Source: Rhodobacteraceae bacterium UBA6236 (GTDB taxonomy: Bacteria > Pseudomonadota > Alphaproteobacteria > Rhodobacterales > Rhodobacteraceae). From it: a DNA stretch of 8,109 nucleotides. The first letter of the stretch is position 1. Each line of letters opens with the position of its first letter. This document shows, piece by piece, positions 6,134-8,109 of the stretch. The translations under genes and the position numbers were made by a program. The notes beneath the pieces were generated by a model. The model ran no database searches. It was not told the DNA's origin and saw nothing but the letters and a program-made list of their open reading frames with translations. The stretch is taken from positions 6,951 to 15,059 of the forward strand of contig DJWG01000054.1 of the NCBI GenBank assembly GCA_002440945.1, given 5' to 3'.

Positions 6134-6583
6134 GATCGCTTCCAGCTTTTCCTTGCTCATTTCCCCCGGAACGATGGTGATCGGGATCGGCAGATGCCCC
6201 GAGTTCCGCGACATCGCCGTCACAAGGGGCCCCGGCCCGCCCTTTTCACCGCCCGCGCCCAAGACCAGGACGCCGATTTCGGGGTCGTCCTGGATCAGGC
6301 CAAGGATCTGCGCCACCGGATCGCCTTCGCGGATCACCAGTTCCGGCGTGATGCCCTGCTTGTCGCGCATCCATTTGGCGAAGACCTCGAAATGCGCCTC
6401 GATCCTTTCGCGGGCCTCGGCGCGCATGATGTCGGCGACGCCGATCCAGTGCTGCACCTCTTCCGCCGGGACGATCGACAGGATGATCACCCCGCCGCCG
6501 GTATGCGCCGCCCGGAGCGCGGCGAAACGCATGGCGTTCAGGCATTCGCGGGTGTCGTCCAGCACAACAAGGAACTTGCGCAT
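6128..6583 (-). CDS. Universal stress protein (UspA domain)
   Basis: This 151-residue cytoplasmic protein has a single UspA domain, an alpha/beta fold found in proteins made under starvation or other stress. It begins MRKFLVVLDDTRECLNAMRFA, with the usual first strand and acidic residues D9 and D10 for nucleotide contact, and ends PITIVPGEMSKEKLEAIT. The family ATP-binding motif G-x2-G-x9-G-S/T is only partly kept: G109 and G112 are present in LVLGAGGEKGGPG, but the final pair is T122-A123. ATP binding is therefore doubtful. The ATG at 6583 shares one base with the aminotransferase stop (TGATG, 6581-6585), and GGAG at 6592-6595 lies 8 bases before it, inside the aminotransferase gene. This favours it over a GTG-type start further upstream. 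Co-transcription with ilvE and perhaps ispH is likely. Its role is not evident from context. Confidence 0.88.
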   Translation of the reverse strand: MRKFLVVLDDTRECLNAMRFAALRAAHTGGGVIILSIVPAEEVQHWIGVADIMRAEARERIEAHFEVFAKWMRDKQGITPELVIREGDPVAQILGLIQDDPEIGVLVLGAGGEKGGPGPLVTAMSRNSGHLPIPITIVPGEMSKEKLEAIT

Positions 6584-7449
6584 CAGGCTTTCTCCGCCAG
6601 GGCCCAATCCCAGTATAGCGAACGCGTGTGGCGGGTGACGGGACCGTGCGGGTATTTGGTGCCGTCGAATTCGCTGACCGCGGTGACTTTCGACATGTTG
6701 CCCGACAGGAACACTTCGTCGGCGCCGTGGAAATCGCCGTAGGTTAGGACCGATTCATGAACGATGTAACCCGCTGCCGTCAGGTTGGCGATGTGGCGCG
6801 CGCGGGTGATGCCGGACAGGAAGGTGCCATTGGCGATGGGCGTATGGATCTCGCCGCTGCGGACCATGAAGACATTGGCGCTGGCGCTTTCGGCGACGTT
6901 GCCAAGGGCGTCGGTGACCAGCGCATTGTCATAGCCTTTGTCGCGGGCCTCCATCAGCATCCGGGCATTGTTGGGGTAAAGGCATCCGGCCTTGGCGTTG
7001 CAGACGCTGCTTTCCAGCACCGGGCGGCGGAAGCGGGTGGTGGTCAGCCGGACCGAGGTTTCCGGGTCCGCCATCGGAATTTCTTCCAGGCAGATCGCGA
7101 ATCCGGTCGCGCCTTCGCGTGGGACAATGCCGCTTTGATCGCCATCCAGCGCCCAGTACATCGGCCGGATATAGACGGCGGCCTCCTTCGGATAGCGGCG
7201 CAGCCCATCCCAGACGATGTCCACCATCGCGGAAGCCGTCACCGTGGGCGTGATCATCAGCGCCGAGGCCGAGCCGTTGATCCGGGCGCAATGCGCATCA
7301 AGATCGGGTGCGATGCCCTGGAAGTAGCGCGCGCCGTCGAACACCGTGGTCCCAAGCCAGGCGCCGTGATCGGCGGCGTGGATGATGGCGATGTCGTCAT
7401 CATGCCACTGCCCGTTGTACCAGGTGCGGATGTTCTTGCCGGTGGCCAT
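6583..7449 (-). CDS. ilvE: Branched-chain-type class IV aminotransferase
   Basis: This 288-residue PLP enzyme of fold type IV likely moves the amino group between glutamate and branched-chain 2-oxo acids, the last step of leucine, isoleucine and valine synthesis. The likely PLP-binding lysine is K153 in NAKAGCLYPNN. The class IV signature is complete from E187 to R216: ESASANVF (187-194), then IHT (201-203) and LSGITR (211-216). An early YNG...GAWLGTTVFDGARYF region (11-43) forms the substrate side. It is a little shorter than E. coli IlvE (309). The motif details, such as TVFDGARYF, belong to an alphaproteobacterial subgroup, so D-amino acid or other amine specificity cannot be excluded. AGGGGG at 7457-7462 lies 7 bases before the ATG. 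The ispH stop is 75 bases upstream on the same strand; the universal stress gene overlaps its end by one base. Confidence 0.85.
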   Translation of the reverse strand: MATGKNIRTWYNGQWHDDDIAIIHAADHGAWLGTTVFDGARYFQGIAPDLDAHCARINGSASALMITPTVTASAMVDIVWDGLRRYPKEAAVYIRPMYWALDGDQSGIVPREGATGFAICLEEIPMADPETSVRLTTTRFRRPVLESSVCNAKAGCLYPNNARMLMEARDKGYDNALVTDALGNVAESASANVFMVRSGEIHTPIANGTFLSGITRARHIANLTAAGYIVHESVLTYGDFHGADEVFLSGNMSKVTAVSEFDGTKYPHGPVTRHTRSLYWDWALAEKA

Positions 7450-7456
7450 CTTTGAT

Positions 7457-7462
7457 CCCCCT
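7457..7462 (-). promoter_or_regulatory. Ribosome binding site of the aminotransferase gene
   Basis: AGGGGG on the minus strand, 7 bases before the ATG at 7449; it supports that start. The 75-base gap back to ispH shows no convincing promoter. Confidence 0.6.
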
Positions 7463-7524
7463 CTCAGGAACGAGCGGCAGTCTTATCCTCTATCTCACCG
7501 CTGGCAAGCCCGGCCCGCACCCCG

Positions 7525-8109
7525 TCAGGACGTGGCGGCAGTTTCGCGCAAGACCCGCGGCACCTTGAACTCGACATGCTCTTCGGCGGTCTCCACCACT
7601 TCGACCGTCACGTCAAAGCGGTCGCGGAACGCATCCAGCACCTCGTTCACCAGCACCTCGGGCGCCGAGGCGCCGGCGGTCACGCCGATCGCGGTCGGTG
7701 TTCCAAGGGCGCGCCAGTCGATGTCGGCGGCGCGCTGCACAAGCTGCGCATAATCGCAGCCTGCCGCGCGGCCCACCTCGACCAGACGCCGCGAATTCGA
7801 TGAATTCGGCGCCCCGATGACGAAGAGCGCCGCGATATGCGCGGCAATCGCCTTGACCGCCGCCTGCCGGTTGGTCGTCGCATAGCAGATGTCTTCGCGG
7901 TTCGGCCCGACGATGGCAGGGAACCTTTCGCGCAAGGCCTCTACGATGGCGGCGGTGTCATCGACCGACAGCGTGGTCTGGGTGATGAAGGCCAGCCGGG
8001 TCGGGTCGCGCGGCGTGATGGTGGCCACGTCGGCCACGGTTTCCACCAGCAGGACTTCGCCCACCGGCAGCTGGCCCATGGTGCCCAGCACCTCGGGGTG
8101 GCCCGCGTG
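7525..8109 (-). CDS. ispH: IspH, 4-hydroxy-3-methylbut-2-enyl diphosphate reductase (N-terminus cut by window edge)
   Basis: IspH (LytB) is the last enzyme of the MEP pathway: it reduces HMBPP to IPP and DMAPP with a 4Fe-4S cluster in the cytoplasm. The 194 visible residues are the C-terminal two thirds of a roughly 315-residue protein; the gene continues past 8109. Recognisable in order are [13 protein letters not shown] (1-13, with the active-site His), ITQTTLS (threonine contact), [11 protein letters not shown] (the cysteine is one of three cluster ligands), [15 protein letters not shown] (serine and asparagine binding the diphosphate) and VTAGASAPE (serine). The other two cluster cysteines lie in the missing part. 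The C-terminus VLRETAATS is short and unremarkable. It precedes the aminotransferase by 75 bases on the same strand, so the two may be co-transcribed. Cluster supply could come from Nfu-type proteins, but no direct link is shown. Confidence 0.96.
   Translation of the reverse strand, partial: HAGHPEVLGTMGQLPVGEVLLVETVADVATITPRDPTRLAFITQTTLSVDDTAAIVEALRERFPAIVGPNREDICYATTNRQAAVKAIAAHIAALFVIGAPNSSNSRRLVEVGRAAGCDYAQLVQRAADIDWRALGTPTAIGVTAGASAPEVLVNEVLDAFRDRFDVTVEVVETAEEHVEFKVPRVLRETAATS

Noticed and set aside
6117..6742. Plus-strand open frames over the universal stress and aminotransferase gene ends
   Set aside because: They are antisense to two identified genes and carry no domain; considered only as read-through products of the transporter TAG.
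7450..7524. Promoter between ispH and the aminotransferase gene
   Set aside because: TTGCCA and GATAAG are present, but the spacing (14) is too short for a sigma70 promoter.

Overview
The window is ordinary-looking chromosomal DNA from a GC-rich alphaproteobacterium. The protein sequences and the gene neighbourhood (a small CDC-motif protein, an Nfu-type Fe-S protein, TsaB and RimI; IspH with a class IV aminotransferase) suggest the Rhodobacterales, in the Rhodobacter/Paracoccus range. That placement rests on recognised protein style, not on a database search. Genes are tightly packed, with stop/start overlaps and short gaps. I see no mobile element, tRNA, rRNA or CRISPR array, and no gene-free stretch longer than about 185 bases.

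Left part (1-3093, minus strand): an import operon read right to left. It encodes a periplasmic BMP/PnrA-family binding protein, a double-domain ATPase and the start of an inner-membrane permease that runs off the left edge. Together they form a BMP-type ABC importer, a family best known for nucleosides and purines. A good sigma70-like promoter and a palindrome lie just upstream of the binding-protein gene.

Middle part (3094-4963, minus strand): four genes read right to left. These are a previously easy-to-miss 52-residue protein with a CDC motif, a two-domain Nfu iron-sulfur scaffold/carrier, TsaB (partner in tRNA t6A synthesis) and RimI (protein N-terminal acetyltransferase). The last three are nearly fused at their boundaries, and a promoter-like sequence sits just before the Nfu gene.

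Right part: a divergent intergenic region (4964-5147) holds an inverted repeat. It is followed by a lone plus-strand EamA/DMT membrane transporter (5148-6116). This gene converges on a minus-strand group read right to left from the window edge: ispH (isoprenoid synthesis, N-terminus cut off), a class IV aminotransferase of the branched-chain type, and a universal stress protein. At the convergence only 11 bases separate the two stop codons, and a 15-base imperfect tandem duplication spans both stops.

I found no clear undescribed system. The items most worth a second look are the 52-residue CDC protein upstream of the Nfu gene, the operator-like palindrome in the BMP leader, the inverted repeat in the divergent region, and the stop-codon duplication.
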